64,000 nt of DNA from Alternaria dauci (GCF_042100115.1 NC_091279.1:1550001-1614000); one strand, 5' to 3'; positions 31,428 through 43,858 are shown, numbered from the stretch's first letter. Notes: generated by a model from the sequence alone, not told the origin. Translations and numbers: made by a program.

Positions 31428-33789
31428 ATGACCGTCCCCAGCATTGGGGACATATTGATGCTATCGCAGAAAGCCTGGAAGATTGGGCGAACGTTCCATA
31501 CTTGTCAGAAAGACGCGCCACCGGAACTTCACTACGTCGAGACAGAAATCGGCAGCCTCGCAAAAGCCCTGAAGCTATTGGCGGAGGCGCTGCACGCCGA
31601 ATATGGAGGGCAACTGTTCCAGAGCGCCAGTCAAGAAACCACAAATGGCTTTGGCGCTATCCTGGAATCTTGCCAACGGACAGTTGACGATCTTGATTCG
31701 CTGATTGATCAATACCAAGTTATCAAAAAACACCGTACTGTTGGCGGCTTCGCAATTGAGCGTTCGTGGAGTGATCTGGTCCTAGCCTCTTACAAAACCA
31801 TGATCTGGACGACCGAGGGCGGGAACCTTGCCAATCTGCGGGAGATATTACAGACGCACGCAAGCTCCATCATCACCTTGGTTGAAGCACTGCAAAGGCT
31901 AGTGATGCAAAACTCATACACTCCGCTTACTGACGTGGTATAGCAAGTCTATGGCCCGTCTTGAAAGCGTAGTTACGCCAATGACAGAACGCGCCAATCA
32001 TATGGATCATCCAAGTGGGAGTCTTGATCAGCAGCTGGACGAAGTACAGCGTATGGTGGAGAATCTGACTGTCGCATCACAGGACGTGCATGTGCCACCT
32101 GTGCCGGCGAGACATCCTGCGCGTTCACCAACTTCAGAAGCAGCGAATCCACTGAGTCAGACCCTCCATGCTTTGTCTCCTCCAAAATCCCCGCCCAGAA
32201 GTCCAAATACCAAAGTCTCTTCCCCACGGATTGCTCAGTACGCAAGATCACTCGAACAGCCCTCGCTAGTCGAATTTGAAGACGTAGTCCCTGTTCCATC
32301 GTCTCCGACGAAATCTATGTCTACCTCCAGAGCATCATCACCCAATCAGAAACGAGTCTCAGAATTCAGCTTCGGTGGTTCATCACTACGGTACTCCAGC
32401 AGCAGTTATGCTTCTTCCGATGCCGGCACAAGCTCAGCCGGATGGCAGAGTCCATCTCCATTAGTGTACGAAGCTCACCTTGGCCGGCATCAATCGGCGT
32501 CGACTAAGAAAACATCAAGTCTCCCACGAACACCGGAAGTACTTGAGCCGGGTCAAAAGAATGATACCCGCCATCTGACGTTGCTTCCACCTCCAGCGAT
32601 GAGGCTGGGCCCACCTCATGAGCTTGAAAAAACATATACGCAAACGTCACAGGCTAAGCTAAGCCCATTCCCTTCGTCACCGGAGATTATGAAACTTCAT
32701 CGAAGCTCCACGACAGCTAGCCAGAAAGCCGCATTCGAGAAGGAAGCCTTTCGCAACTCGGCTATCTTATGTGATGTGTAAGTCAAGTATTTCAAGTCTC
32801 ATACTTTCCATCTTACCAGATTGGCTCACTGACCACCACTAGCCGTGGTTTACTCGTGGAGTATTCACACAGAATCAACCAAGACGACCCCAGAGATGTC
32901 GAGATGATTCAAGCTTCAGAAGAATGTAGGATCGCCGTGGTGCGGAAACGCGTGACTGACCCCGAGACAAGGTCGGTGCGTGTTGTGACGTCCGTGTGGG
33001 CGTTTAGCGACGACAACACCACGCGTGTAGAGCTACGCATGGAGGACGATCAAATGTACATCCCGTACTCTAGCTACTTCAACTCAGCTAAAGTTTCAAT
33101 CACCGTACCATGCGAACTCAAATTTCACGATATCAAGCATGGTCATCGGCCTGCACGGACAGAGAAGACAAGCTGGGTCAACTATGTTTTCGACTCGCAG
33201 CAAGGTAAGCTATCAGCACAATCTCCTCGAAAGATGAGAGTGACTAACGACGTACCTAGCGGCAGCACTCTTTCAAAACGAACTGATGGGTCGCACCCTT
33301 CTTGCTACCTTTCAAACAGAGAAAACAATGCGCGTCCACGAAGGTCTCTCCAAGTCTTTCTCTTATGCTGAGCAGATGTGTGGCCTTGAAAACCTACGAG
33401 TCTGGGAAGACAACGATACGGGCGCCATCATCGCCCTGATCCACTTCTCCGCCGACTTCAAGAACGGCTACCTAGCCTTTTACCTTAATTCCTCTATCAA
33501 TCCAATAAGAGTCAAAGACGATGGTAACAGAGAGGTGAAGATTAAAGGACTAAGAGTGCCAATCGACAAAGGTGACCGCGCGATGAGAAAAGATAGCGTT
33601 GCAGAGCCTGCTGTCAAAGGAAAAGGAAAGGAGAAGGTGGGGAATGACAAGGCGGTGGAGAAGGGGAAAGTCATCGGTGGAGCAAAGATTGAGTTTGCGA
33701 CTGACATGGAGAAGAAGGAGTTTTTGGAAATGTGTAAGGAGATGCAGAGGAACATGATTGAGCTGCCGGATCTGCTGGGTGTTAATTGA
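31428..33789 (+). CDS. Large fungal protein with a Fungal_N-like helical domain and Ser/Pro linker
   Basis: Four exons (31428-31897, 31944-32777, 32843-33204, 33260-33789) give 731 residues. The ATG at 31428 sits in CGCCACCATGA, a good Kozak context. The first 170 residues (PSIGDILMLSQKAWKIGRTF ... LAKALKLLAEALHAEYGG ... LESCQRTVDDLDSLIDQYQV) resemble the all-helical N-terminal domain of fungal STAND/NACHT-type proteins. No NTPase or repeat domain follows. Residues about 200-430 are Ser/Pro-rich and probably disordered. The C-terminal 300 residues look globular (LVEYSHRINQDDPRDVEMIQ ... YVFDSQQAAALFQNELMGRT) and end in a Lys-rich part and a helical EFLEMCKEMQRNMIELPDLL. The first intron (31898-31943) only works in phase with a GC donor (AG|GCTAGT) and a CTTACTGACG branch. 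Function is unknown; a scaffold or signalling role is a guess. Confidence 0.75.
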
Positions 33790-34427
33790 AGAGGTGGATG
33801 TAATGGAGGTGAGGGCATTAATTCAGTTGGATACAACTCATATTTGACTAGAGTGCACGGTTCCTCTGCCTCAGTCCCCTAGATACACAATGTTCCATGT
33901 CTTGGCCATGTGTTTTTTGACGTTCAAGTTGTCCGTGGATGAAGAAACTTCATGGCCATCAAGTCCCTTGTATTCGAAATTTCACTACGTTGTTCAAACA
34001 CTTTCTCAAAGCGTCTCTTCCCTTGTATGGAAAATTGACTATAAGCTTTCTTGAGCCTTTTGTCTGCACAATTTGCGGTCGTTGGAGAGGCAAAGGGGGT
34101 AAAGGAGGGAATATGTTGTCAAGATGCTGGACACTGGCAGCGGTCCAGTGAGTAATTACGACCAAGTTCAAGAATTGTCCTATCTGCGTGGTATCCAATG
34201 TCGAACATGCCAGCGCGCCTTACTCCAAAGAGCCTTTCGATTCCCTCCCTCCTATTCGTACTCAATATCCAACGAAGGAGTGACTCCAAAACGGCCACCA
34301 TGCAAAAACAAACGATACAACGCTAAACCTCAACGCACAAACCATGCTATTATCCAGACCCTTTGTTCTTTAGGCGCTACACAAACGCCGGGGTGAGAAG
34401 AACCCTATGCTCGAGATGGGGCGCATT
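33790..34427. other. Convergent 3' region, no gene
   Basis: The ends of the Fungal_N-like gene and the alpha-actinin gene face each other. Small frames only; no structure is recognised. Confidence 0.4.
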
Positions 34428-36608
34428 CTACTCGCCGTTCACCTCCTCGACGACATTGCCGTTGGTCCGGTCCGCGCCCATGTACCGCTGCATGTAGGTG
34501 ATGTAATCAAACTTGGGGATGTCGCGGTCTTCTTGCATATCTGGACCTTGGTGCTCAGGCATAGTGGCAAGCAGATCGTCGATTACTTCGTCTGGGACGA
34601 GGGAATGTCGGAGGTCGAGTTCTGTGACGTATGGCTGGTGGAATGTTAGCAGCTGATGGTGGATGAGCGAGTGTACGAATGTGGACTGACCTTGCCATCA
34701 GCGACCTCTTTAAAAGACTCAAACACCTGCTCGGCAGTGTTCTGATCCTCTGTTTCGTCTACCATGAAGCGAATGAACTGCTCAAACGTGACATAGTCTT
34801 TACCGCCACTGGTTTCACGGAACCTTTCGTGCATCTCTTCTTCGTCGTAGACCAAGCCCAAGCTTGCCAAAGCTGCCGAAAACTCGAGTTCGGCTAGCGA
34901 GTTGGACACGTCGCGGTCGAAATGCCTAAAGACTGATTCAAACTCTTCCAATTGTATGGGCGTCAAGTTGGTCATGTTACGCGCAACCATTTGATTTTCC
35001 AAAAAGGCAAGCTTCTTCGACACGGAATTGCGGACCAAGCCTAATTCGTATTCTAGCTCGTCATATGTGTATGTTGTGAAGTCGTTTTCTTCAATGTTGG
35101 CTTCGGCGCATTGCTCATCGATGGATGCTATGAGATTGAGGTATTCGTCCAAAGGCGCAAGCGACTTGCTGATTTCCTTTGTGTGTTCGAGCTGGTCATC
35201 AACATCGCCTTCCAACGCTGATATCGATGTCGAGAGTGTGTTGAGGGCCAGAGCGAAATCGTTTGCTTTGTCGGCGAAGGACTTGCGAAGCGCGTTCTTG
35301 ATGTCCCTGATTGTTTCATTGATGACCTGGGAACGCTGTCGCTCGGCCTTCATCAAGCCTGTCCAAGCTGTGTCTAGTGCTTCGAGGCTCAGTTCTGCGG
35401 GTGGGTCGTAGGGTCGCAACCGGTAGGTGGCCAGCTTCGTTCTGATGTTTCCCAGGAGGCCTACTAGATCCGATTTCTCGGCTACCCATGTTCGCTTGCT
35501 CTTGCGCTTCCAGGCCGTAAACTCGGTGGACTGGTTCCTAGCGTCTGCGTATGTTCCGTCGAACTTGGCGTCCTCCCATTGTGTGCGCTGCTTGGCGATT
35601 TGGTCGAGCAGCTCGCGCATGCGCCGCTCGAAGTCGTTCTGCATCTGCCATGCGCCCTGCATGTTTGCCACAAACTTCTCGACTCTTCGGCCGGCATTTT
35701 CTACACGCTCCATCTGCGAGAAGGCGTGGAACCAGTAGGCGATGTATGTCATGAGCGAACGCTCGTCGGGCTTGGCCACGTCGCATACATCCTCGACGTC
35801 GAGGAGGTCGGGAATGCCAATTTCTTTCGAGGCAATGTCGAATGCGAGCTGCATGTTGCCGCGATGGTCGCTCTTGTCGAGGCTGTCGTAGTCGATGAGG
35901 TCGGGCCGGTGGATGTCGAGCAGGGCACAGCTGTGTGGCGTTAGTCGAGTGGTCTAGTAGAGAGTGTTGCACGTACAATGCCAAACCGTCGTTCCAGCTC
36001 GTGGAGAAGTCGCGGACCTCGACCTCATCGTAGCAGGCCGTCTTCCTCTGACACCACAGCAACAGACCCTCCTTGGCACTGAGACCCTCTTCGTTGATGT
36101 CGCTGATGGTGAAGCGCAGAATGAGGGTCCATATCAGGCCCAGGATGATCTTGCTGTTGCCATCGACGACGTCCTCGGCACCGGTATTGGTCAGCTGGAT
36201 CCTCCTGCTCCGGATAAAGTCGAGCGACTTGTTGACGTTTTCGAACTTTTGCACCCGCAGCTTGGGGCGGGAGGCATAGCGGCCGAGTGATTCGTTGCTG
36301 AGGATCTCGAGGAGGTGTATGAGTATGATCTACGGGGGGATGCGTCAGTGACGGGGTGCGGGGAGAGGGGGAAGGAGGGTGAGAGGGAGGGGGCCATGTA
36401 CACCGTCGGAGAGGTCAATGATCAGGTCGTTGATCTGAACGTCGCGGATCTTGAGCTTGCTGTTCAGCCTGCAGCGGAGTCGTCAGCAGCGTATGGGAGG
36501 GGAGGGCAAGGGAGGGCAGGGCAGCGGCGGGCATGGCAGGCGGCGAGCGTACCACTTTGTGAAAGTCTTCTGCTGGACCTTGACCCATTGCTGTTCAAGC
36601 GGCGCCAT
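34428..36608 (-). CDS. Alpha-actinin, fungal type (CH-CH-spectrin-EF hand)
   Basis: Five exons (36553-36608, 36402-36468, 35977-36329, 34691-35930, 34428-34634) give 640 residues. The N-terminus MAPLEQQWVKVQQKTFTKW opens the actin-binding pair of calponin homology domains. CH1 (about 8-115) has NSKLKIRDVQINDLIIDLSD and LIHLLEILSNESLGRY. CH2 (about 120-230) has AKEGLLLWCQRKTACYDEVE and DFSTSWNDGLAFCALLDIHR. Two spectrin-like coiled repeats follow (about 250-480), then EF-hand regions including ESVFRHFDRDVSNSLAELEF and TFEQFIRFMVDETEDQNTAE. The protein crosslinks actin filaments at septation sites and hyphal tips. The length equals other filamentous-fungal alpha-actinins, which have two rather than four spectrin repeats. 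Introns are 84, 72, 46 and 56 bases. EF-hand loop residues deviate from the calcium consensus, so calcium binding is uncertain. Confidence 0.94.
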
Positions 36609-37088
36609 GATAAGTGTGCATCAGCCCTCTGCGTCACACGTGCTGGGCGCATGCAGGTAGGAATATCTAAGCTGGGTGGGTACGAGATGCTTGCGGGCGA
36701 TTGCGTAGGCGTGTTTTCCAAAGTCAGTCCCCCGGGCCAAAACAATGGATGGCTGACTGGCTGCGGGCGCGGCTTCGGCTGTCGCTGCACCCCTGCTCTG
36801 CGCTCGGTGCAGTGGCGGGGCCCCTAAGGATCCACGCACCCGATGACTGCGACCATCTTGCTGGCCTTGATATCTCTTGGAATCTCTTGGTAACAAATCT
36901 TTTTCTTTCCTCTCCTTTCAATCCGCCTTGCTAATGCGCGAAACAATATTCAGACCAATGTGTTAGCCAACGCGTACTTGTGGTTTGCTTGCACACACTC
37001 TCTCGCGTCGACTTGCCTCGTGGCCGCATAACGCCAATTCCAGTAAGCGTCGCACGCATATTGGCTGTCCAGCGCCCTTGCTTGCATC
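36609..37088. promoter_or_regulatory. Divergent promoter region alpha-actinin / antiporter
   Basis: The start codons are 480 bases apart. No coding frame or repeat is recognised. Confidence 0.45.
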
Positions 37089-38882
37089 ATGGCTGGAGAC
37101 GCGTTGCAAGACGCCGCGTCGCTGCCATACCACGAACCCGGCATCGTCACCATCCTGGTTCTCGCGTCTTTTCTTCTCCTGCTCAATGTCGTCAATGCTG
37201 CCCTTGACAAGGTGCTATACTGTGGCCTTCTGGGCCAAGTCCTGGTCGGCATCGCATGGGGCACTCCAGGCGCCAAATGGCTGTCTGAGAGCTTAGAAGA
37301 GACGGTCGTGCAATTGGGCTACCTTGGACTGATTCTGCTTGTCTACGAAGGCATGTTTACATGCCGCATGCTCCAACTCATTTTCACCCCTATGACGTCG
37401 TTCTAATCCTTATCAGGCGGTCTCTCTACTTCGTTCCAATCACTCAAAACAAATCTGCTCCTCTCTTCTGGCGTCGCCCTCACCGGAATCGTAGTTCCTA
37501 TCGGCCTGTCCTACACGCTACAGGGCTTACTGGATGCCAGCCCAGTACAAGCTTTCGCAGCTGGTGCAGCACTGTGTTCCACCAGCTTGGGCACAACCTT
37601 TACCGTTCTCGGCTCGAGTGGCTTGTCCGCCACCCGTTTAGGCGTTGTCCTTACCAGCGCGGCTATGATGGATGATGTTGTCGGACTGGTCATGGTACAG
37701 GTCATCTCCAACCTCGGCGGTGACAACTTCAGCTGGGTCACAGTCGTTCGTCCGGTGCTTGTTTCAGTTGCTTTTGCCGTCGTTGCTCCTGTTGTTTGCC
37801 TTTGTGTTGCAAAGCCCTTGACCGTGTGGTTGAATGCGTACCGCAAAGCTCACCCGGGCGCACGCCTGAATCATCTGCTACAGCGTACACAAACGGCTTT
37901 TACAGTCCACACACTAATCCTCATTGGTCTCGTCGCTGGAGCGACATATGCAGGTACATCGAACCTGTTCGCTGCATACATTGCGGGAGCTAGCATCAGC
38001 TGGTGGGATTCTGACGTGCCTCACCCTACCACGACTTCAGCTACAAGCCCAGCGGCTGAGAAGAGCCCGGAAGCTTCTGGCTCAGTTCTTCAGAGCCCTC
38101 AAGGTTCATTACCAGATGTAGCAAAGATTCAAGGCGAGCAAAACCAAGGCGCGCTTCCATCCCACCCCAACAGGATTGACAAGGACGAGCACGTGGATGC
38201 GACTGGTGGTACAGCCATCTACCACCACTATTACCATCCCGCAGTCTCCAAGATTTTGCAGCCTTTCTTCTTTGCGTCGATTGGCTTCTCTATCCCAATC
38301 ACACGCATGTTTAGAGGTGCGATAGTCTGGCGAGGTATCGTGTATGCCGTCCTCATGGCATTCGCCAAAGTGGTATGTGGTCTCTGGCTCGTCCGCTTCT
38401 CCGTGTCGACAGGCAAGACATCTCCCAGTAAGATTCTGAGCAAGGTGCGCCTGCCGTCGGTGCCTCACTTGTGGGGTAAGAGTAACGGCGCCGCACCGGC
38501 AGCGCAGACAGGGACTACTCCAGCGCAGACAGGCCCTGTAGCTTCATCAGCTAGCACTGGAAGCGAGGCGCGTTCTTCACCCAACCCACCAAAACCCTTT
38601 TCGCTACACCCGCCACTTATCCTCGCGTTTGCTATGTGCGCGCGTGGAGAGATTGGGTTCTTAATTTCCGGCGTTGCTGAATCCCAGGGCGTCTTCGGCG
38701 AAACTTCTGGGGAGCCAACCGACATCTTTCTCGTCGTGACATGGGCCATTGTTCTGTGTACCATTGTCGGCCCTCTGGCTGTTGGGTTGTCTGTTCGCAG
38801 GGTCAAGGAACTTCAAGCGCGTAGGAAGAAACAGCACGAGGGCGCTGAAAAAGACGTCTTGGGTGTTTGGGGGGTAGAGTAG
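37089..38882 (+). CDS. Cation/proton antiporter, CPA2-like (Kef/NapA-type fold)
   Basis: Two exons (37089-37350 and 37417-38882) give 575 residues. The membrane part shows PGIVTILVLASFLLLLNVVN, LGYLGLILLVYEGGLSTSF and AFAAGAALCSTSLGTTFTVL. The motif SAAMMDDVVGLVMVQVI contains the paired Asp-Asp of CPA2 exchangers, which bind the transported ion. The last helices include PLILAFAMCARGEIGFLISG. Two long hydrophilic loops (about residues 285-370 and 425-490) are Ser/Pro/Ala-rich, the first ending in a His/Tyr cluster (IYHHYYHPAVSK). It should exchange Na+ or K+ for H+ in an endomembrane or plasma membrane; which ion is not decided. The intron (37351-37416) has a GC donor (GAAG|GCATGT), a TTCTAATCC branch and TATCAG. 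Only this splice restores YEGGLSTSF. Confidence 0.87.
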
Positions 38883-40019
38883 GTTAATCTCCGGTGGGAA
38901 CCAAGGCTGATTGCGGTTGAGCGTGAGGTTGTGCATATGCGCGCCCCCCTGTGGTTATGACGTGCATGGTCGGGTGTCGGGACAGGGATAGTGGCTGTAT
39001 TGGTGGGGTTAGAGGCGGGCGCCATGCGAGATACGGTTGAAACATGTTGATTTGTACTTTGTGTATGGAGCGCTGTTGGAAGTGAAACAACATGGCATGA
39101 GATATAGTGCAAGCGGTCGCGATACCTTCCCAGATGATGTACGTAGCGATGCATACTGTAGCTGCGCCTGGGTTGGAAGAGAAGTGAAAGCTGTAAGAAT
39201 AGAGACGACATTTTGACACAACGTGGATGCGCATAGTTTGGTAGAGCAGCACCCTTCTTTTTGAACAAGCAGCCAGACGGGTAGCGAGCGGCACGGATTG
39301 GATTCTAAATATGCCCATGTGGCGGGCGTGCAAGGTTTGTTGGGTGGCACGCAGAGGGGTTTCAGACGTCGAAGCGCTCCGTCCTGAAACGCTGAGCGCG
39401 ATCTTGTACAGTACAGTGCTTGCAGCCGCCGGGCGAGGAGGGCGGACCCTCTGCCGTTGTCGCGCCTGTGTGGCGATGAAACGCAAGCAGCGAAATGATG
39501 ATGGCGGCCGTGTCGAGGGCTTTTGTGTGGCAGCAGCCAATGGGCGCACAAGGCGAAGATTGCTGCAGCGGTGTCGTCCTCTTCAGGGCTCCACGTCCGA
39601 CGCAGCGTCTACCAAGCAGTGTATAGTTGGTGCACGTGAGAGAAGGTTCCGTGCCGATTCAGCGCGCCATTGCCCAAGGAGAGGAGGGCCCACTCCAGAC
39701 ACTACTACCACGACTGTCTGTACCAGACACGACCGACCATATTTTCTCCTATTTACCCCGTCGCTGCACGCTTCGAATGCGGCATCAGAGCTGAATCGAC
39801 TTCTCGGTGCGACGCCTTGCGACTTGGATTCGACTGGCAGCAGCGCCCGCTCGCTTTCAGCACTTGAATACTGGAATCCCGCTGTGCTGCAGCCCGACCG
39901 ACCCTTTGCATCGCTGCTTACTCGACGCGACCCCCGTCCCACGACTGCCCATCCGCGACGACTCCATCGCCGCCCGCTCCTGTCTCACGGCACACACCAC
40001 ACCCTGAGAGGCGCGCCCC

Positions 40020-40050
<31 letters not shown>

Positions 40051-40390
40051 AGTTGTTCGACCACCCTTTCACCCCGCTATTCACCGCATCACGTTCCCCC
40101 CCGACTGCCTGGCCGCACTCGAGGCAGTGAAACGCCCACGACGCCTGCTGTAGCTATTGTATAATTCTCCACTGTTATTGTTGCCGTTGTCCTTGTCCTT
40201 GTTGTTAGCCTTGTGTGAACGACAGTCGACCCACGTAAGTACCCGGGCGCTCTTCGCCTCGCTGTCACTGCTCTCTGCTGCAAACACGACCCCTTCACTC
40301 CTCGACCCCCCCACACCGCTGCAGCATCGCCTGTTTCGTGCCAACCACCCTACCGCCTGTCGCCCTGTCCACTGACCACGCTATTTCAGC
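38883..40390 (+). other. Long upstream region / 5' leader of the CLA4-type kinase gene
   Basis: About 1.5 kb without a supported gene. A candidate 5' UTR intron of the kinase gene runs from 40235 (GTAAGT) to 40389 (TTTCAG), directly before the ATG at 40391. A 280-codon frame at 39311-40153 starts with ATG but has low-complexity, Arg/Pro/Ala-rich sequence and includes a microsatellite, so I do not call it a gene. The first 100 bases after 38882 are the antiporter 3' end. Confidence 0.4.
40023..40050. repeat. (GCTT)7 microsatellite
   Basis: Seven uninterrupted GCTT units, probably transcribed in the leader of the kinase gene. Likely length-variable among strains. Confidence 0.9.
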
Positions 40391-42985
40391 ATGTATTCCC
40401 GCGAACAATTCATGAATCCCGGCCCTGCACCGCGACCACCCACCGACCGCCCTCGCCTCGCCCTCACCCCCAACACCAGCAGCACCCTGCCGGGCAACAT
40501 GGCCGGCCTGAGCATGCAGTCGCCTGCCTTCAACAACGGCTCGCAAATGTCGCTCGTCCGCACCCAGACCGAGAGGAGCGTCTCATCGACGGCTACGGTC
40601 AAAGAGGGCATGGTCAAAGTCAAGGATGAAGGCTTGTTCAAATCCTTTGTCTGGGCCGACCGCTGGTTGGTGTTGCGCGAGTTTGAGCTCAACTTCTTCA
40701 AGAGCCCTAATGCATCAAAAGTAGCCAACACGATTCAACTGCGAGACATTCTGGGTGTCGAGCGATCGGACACGCAGCCGCTGTCCTTTGAAATCACCCG
40801 CGCTCTCAACACCAGCAAAGGCTCCTCCCCACCCCGCGATGGCCCCACCAAGATCATTACATGCAAAGTCGAAACCGACGACGAGGTCTATTCGTGGATC
40901 GACAGCATCTATCAGCGCTGCCCCAGCATGGGCGGTGTCAGCAACCCCACAAACTTCACCCACAGAGTACACGTAGGCTTTGATCCCAACAGCGGAGCTT
41001 TCGTTGGTCTGCCAGTAGAGTGGGAGAAGCTGCTTACCGCCTCTGCTCTTACCAAAGACGACTATGCCAAGAACCCCAAGGCCGTCCTCGAAGTTTTGGA
41101 GTTCTACACCGAAAAGCTCGTCAAGCGATCCGAGGACCCTCAGCAATACCCAAGTCTCACTCCTACCCCACCCACAACTGCTGGGGTGGAAAAGCAGCTT
41201 GGGTATGGTGGGAGTGGCAACTCGGTGGCTCCCCCGCGCCCTGCGCCGCCAGGCAACTATCAGCGCAAGGACAGTTACAGCCAGGGCTACGGCGGTCAGC
41301 AGAGCGCTTCCTCGCAGCAGGATCGTTATGAGCAGGACAAGAGGAGACAGGAAGAGCAGGCCAGACTACAACGTGAACGCGAACGTGAGAAGCAAAGGGA
41401 TGAGTACGAGCGACAACAACGCGCAGAACAGGATGCGTACAATGCTTCGCTACCCCAAAAGAAAGTCCCCTTGGCCCAACAAGAGATTGGTGGGGGTGGT
41501 TACGATTCGCGAGATTCGAGTCCATCAGGCCAAAGGTACAACCCCAGTCGCCCTGCACCGTCGACTCCAGGCGCTGCAAGAGACCCCCGACAGCAGCAAC
41601 AGCAGGCCCCACGCCAGATGGCCGCGCAGCGTCCTGCCCCTCCTGCCCCTCAGCAACAGAACGGTGGTTACAGCACTTCTCCTGCCAAATCATCGTCAAC
41701 TCAACAGCGGCCACCAATTCAACCAAACAGCAGTTACAAGGGTTCAAGCGGCCAGGTTCCCAGGGTTGCCAATGGTCAGAGCCAACCACAAAAGCAATAT
41801 CAGGGTCCTGCTGCACCCAAGCCATTGAACGTTGCCAAGCCCCAAAATGCTCCTGTCAGCGATGCAGTGAAGAAGGCTGAGCAGGCCCTCACGGCCAAGC
41901 CCAAAGAGGAGCCAGCGCGCAAGGATGTACGCATGTCTAGCATGTCCGAAAGCGAGGTTATGGCGAAGCTCCGAGAGGTTGTATCCAAAGAACGGCCACT
42001 GGACTCGTACAACAAGCAAAAGAAGATTGGCCAAGGTGCTAGTGGTTCCGTGTATGTTGCTCGTATCCGTGAAGGTGCTACGTCGCCAATGGCGAGAAGG
42101 GTCATGCAAGAAAACGGTCCCCGCGCGCAGGTCGCCATCAAGCAGATGGACCTCCGCAACCAGCCCCGCAAGGAACTTATCGTAAACGAAATCATCGTCA
42201 TGAAGGACAGCAAACACCCCAACATCGTCAACTTCTTGGACGCCTTCTTGCAAGAGGAGCAATCCGAGCTTTGGGTGGTCATGGAGTTTATGGAAGGAGG
42301 CGCTTTGACCGACATCATCGACAATAATCCTTCCATCAGCGAAGACCAAATCGCGACCATTTGTTTCGAGGTAAGCTGTGTGGCATGGACTTTGGAAAAA
42401 CTACGCTAACAATCACTACCAGACCTGTAAGGGACTTGAGTATCTCCACAACTTGAACATCATCCACCGAGACATCAAGAGTGACAATGTCTTGCTCGAC
42501 GGCCGTGGCAACGTTAAGATTAGTATGTATCCCCCACACATCCTCTATCTATAACTTGCTAACCTCCGATAGCCGACTTTGGTTTCAGTGCGAAGCTTAC
42601 CGAGCAGCGCAGCAAGCGTGCGACCATGGTCGGAACTCCCTACTGGATGGCCCCTGAAGTCGTCAAACAGAAAGAGTATGGCAACAAGGTCGACATCTGG
42701 TCTCTGGGTATCATGGCCATTGAGATGATCGAGTCCGAGCCACCATATCTAAACGAGGAACCACTAAAGGCTCTGTATCTGATTGCTACCAACGGCACTC
42801 CTCGTCTCAAGAAACCAGATAAGCTGTCCAAGGAACTCAAGGCGTTCTTGTCAGTTTGCCTTTGCGTCGATGTCAAATCACGAGCGAGCGCAGGAGAGCT
42901 CATAAGCCATGACTTCCTGAAGAGCGGGTGCAGCCTGGCCAGCTTGTCCCAATTGCTGAACTTCAGAAAGAACGGAGGCCATTAA
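40391..42985 (+). CDS. CLA4: PAK-family kinase Cla4 (PH-CRIB-kinase)
   Basis: Three exons (40391-42370, 42423-42522, 42573-42985) give 830 residues. Domain order is a PH domain (about 70-175; [35 protein letters not shown]), a CRIB motif (about 178-200; [20 protein letters not shown]), a long Gln/Pro/Ser-rich linker (about 250-530) and a kinase domain (about 543-815). The kinase has [27 protein letters not shown], the HRDIKSDN loop, DFGFSAK, and activation segment [17 protein letters not shown] plus CRIB separates Cla4 from Ste20. It is a Cdc42/Rac effector acting at membranes in polarity, septation and, in pathogens, infection structures. Introns of 52 and 50 bases interrupt only the kinase part. 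The linker contains charged coiled-coil-like repeats ([19 protein letters not shown]). Confidence 0.95.
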
Positions 42986-43858
42986 TACCCAGTGACACGT
43001 ACAGTCACAGCATCAGAGGCCCATCTGATCGGTGCTAAAAGAGTAACGGGGGACAGTTTCACGAAGCGTTCTGGATTTGATCGATACCCTTTTCGTGTAC
43101 ATTTTTCCGGCTATATTCCAGAGCGGTCGATATCCAGCCTTGCCGATCGAGCGATGACATACTCCGAAACCTAGGATTTCGACATGTGCTTGGGCAATAC
43201 CAATTTGGCCATCTGGAATCTTCACGGTTACTACGGAGGCTCCTTCTATTCGTCTCTTCTGACTCTTCAGCCTGCTCTTCGTGCTCTTTCCGCCCTCTGC
43301 TTTCTCGCTCGTTCCTAGGGAACTGCTTATTGCCCATCCCACGAACTTTTGCAGACACTACTCAGGAAGGTGTCAAGTTGGATACAAACAACTACTTACT
43401 TCAATGTGAAATTTCTCCATCCCGTTCGGAATGCGTGCGTCAGGCCTCTCTCTCACGTTTATCTTTCAATTTTCCCAGCGCAGCGATATCACGGTTCTGC
43501 ACTTTGCAATTTGAGCATTCAGGCGCACTCTAGGGTCTTCGTAATGAGATTTTTGGGAGTAAATGTGGATACCGATAGATGGAATGACAATGTCAAAAGT
43601 CTAATTCGAGCTTTCCCTCTTTCTGCTGCACCTGCTTTGTGCTCATGCAGGCTGAACTTGGACTATTTGGTCGGTACGTAAACATGCATCAAGGAGCAAA
43701 GACCGGCGCTGGTCTCTAAAGACTATCATCGATCGCTTTGCTGTACGACAATTTCATTTTTAGTCGCTGTGCCAGGAAAACCCCCCTCAACTTCGCCATC
43801 ACATCTACAATCAACGCTACACACGAATCACAAGTTTCTTAAGCTCACTCCGGTGTAC
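42986..43858. other. Intergenic between kinase and small secreted candidate
   Basis: The 3' flank of the kinase gene and the upstream region of the next frame. Overlapping frames at 43059-43681 on both strands show no domain. Confidence 0.4.

Noticed and set aside
39311..40153. 280-codon ATG frame upstream of the kinase
   Set aside because: Low-complexity, Arg/Pro/Leu-Ala-rich, includes the GCTT repeat translated as LLACLLACL; no domain or splice support. Kept only as a remark on the leader.
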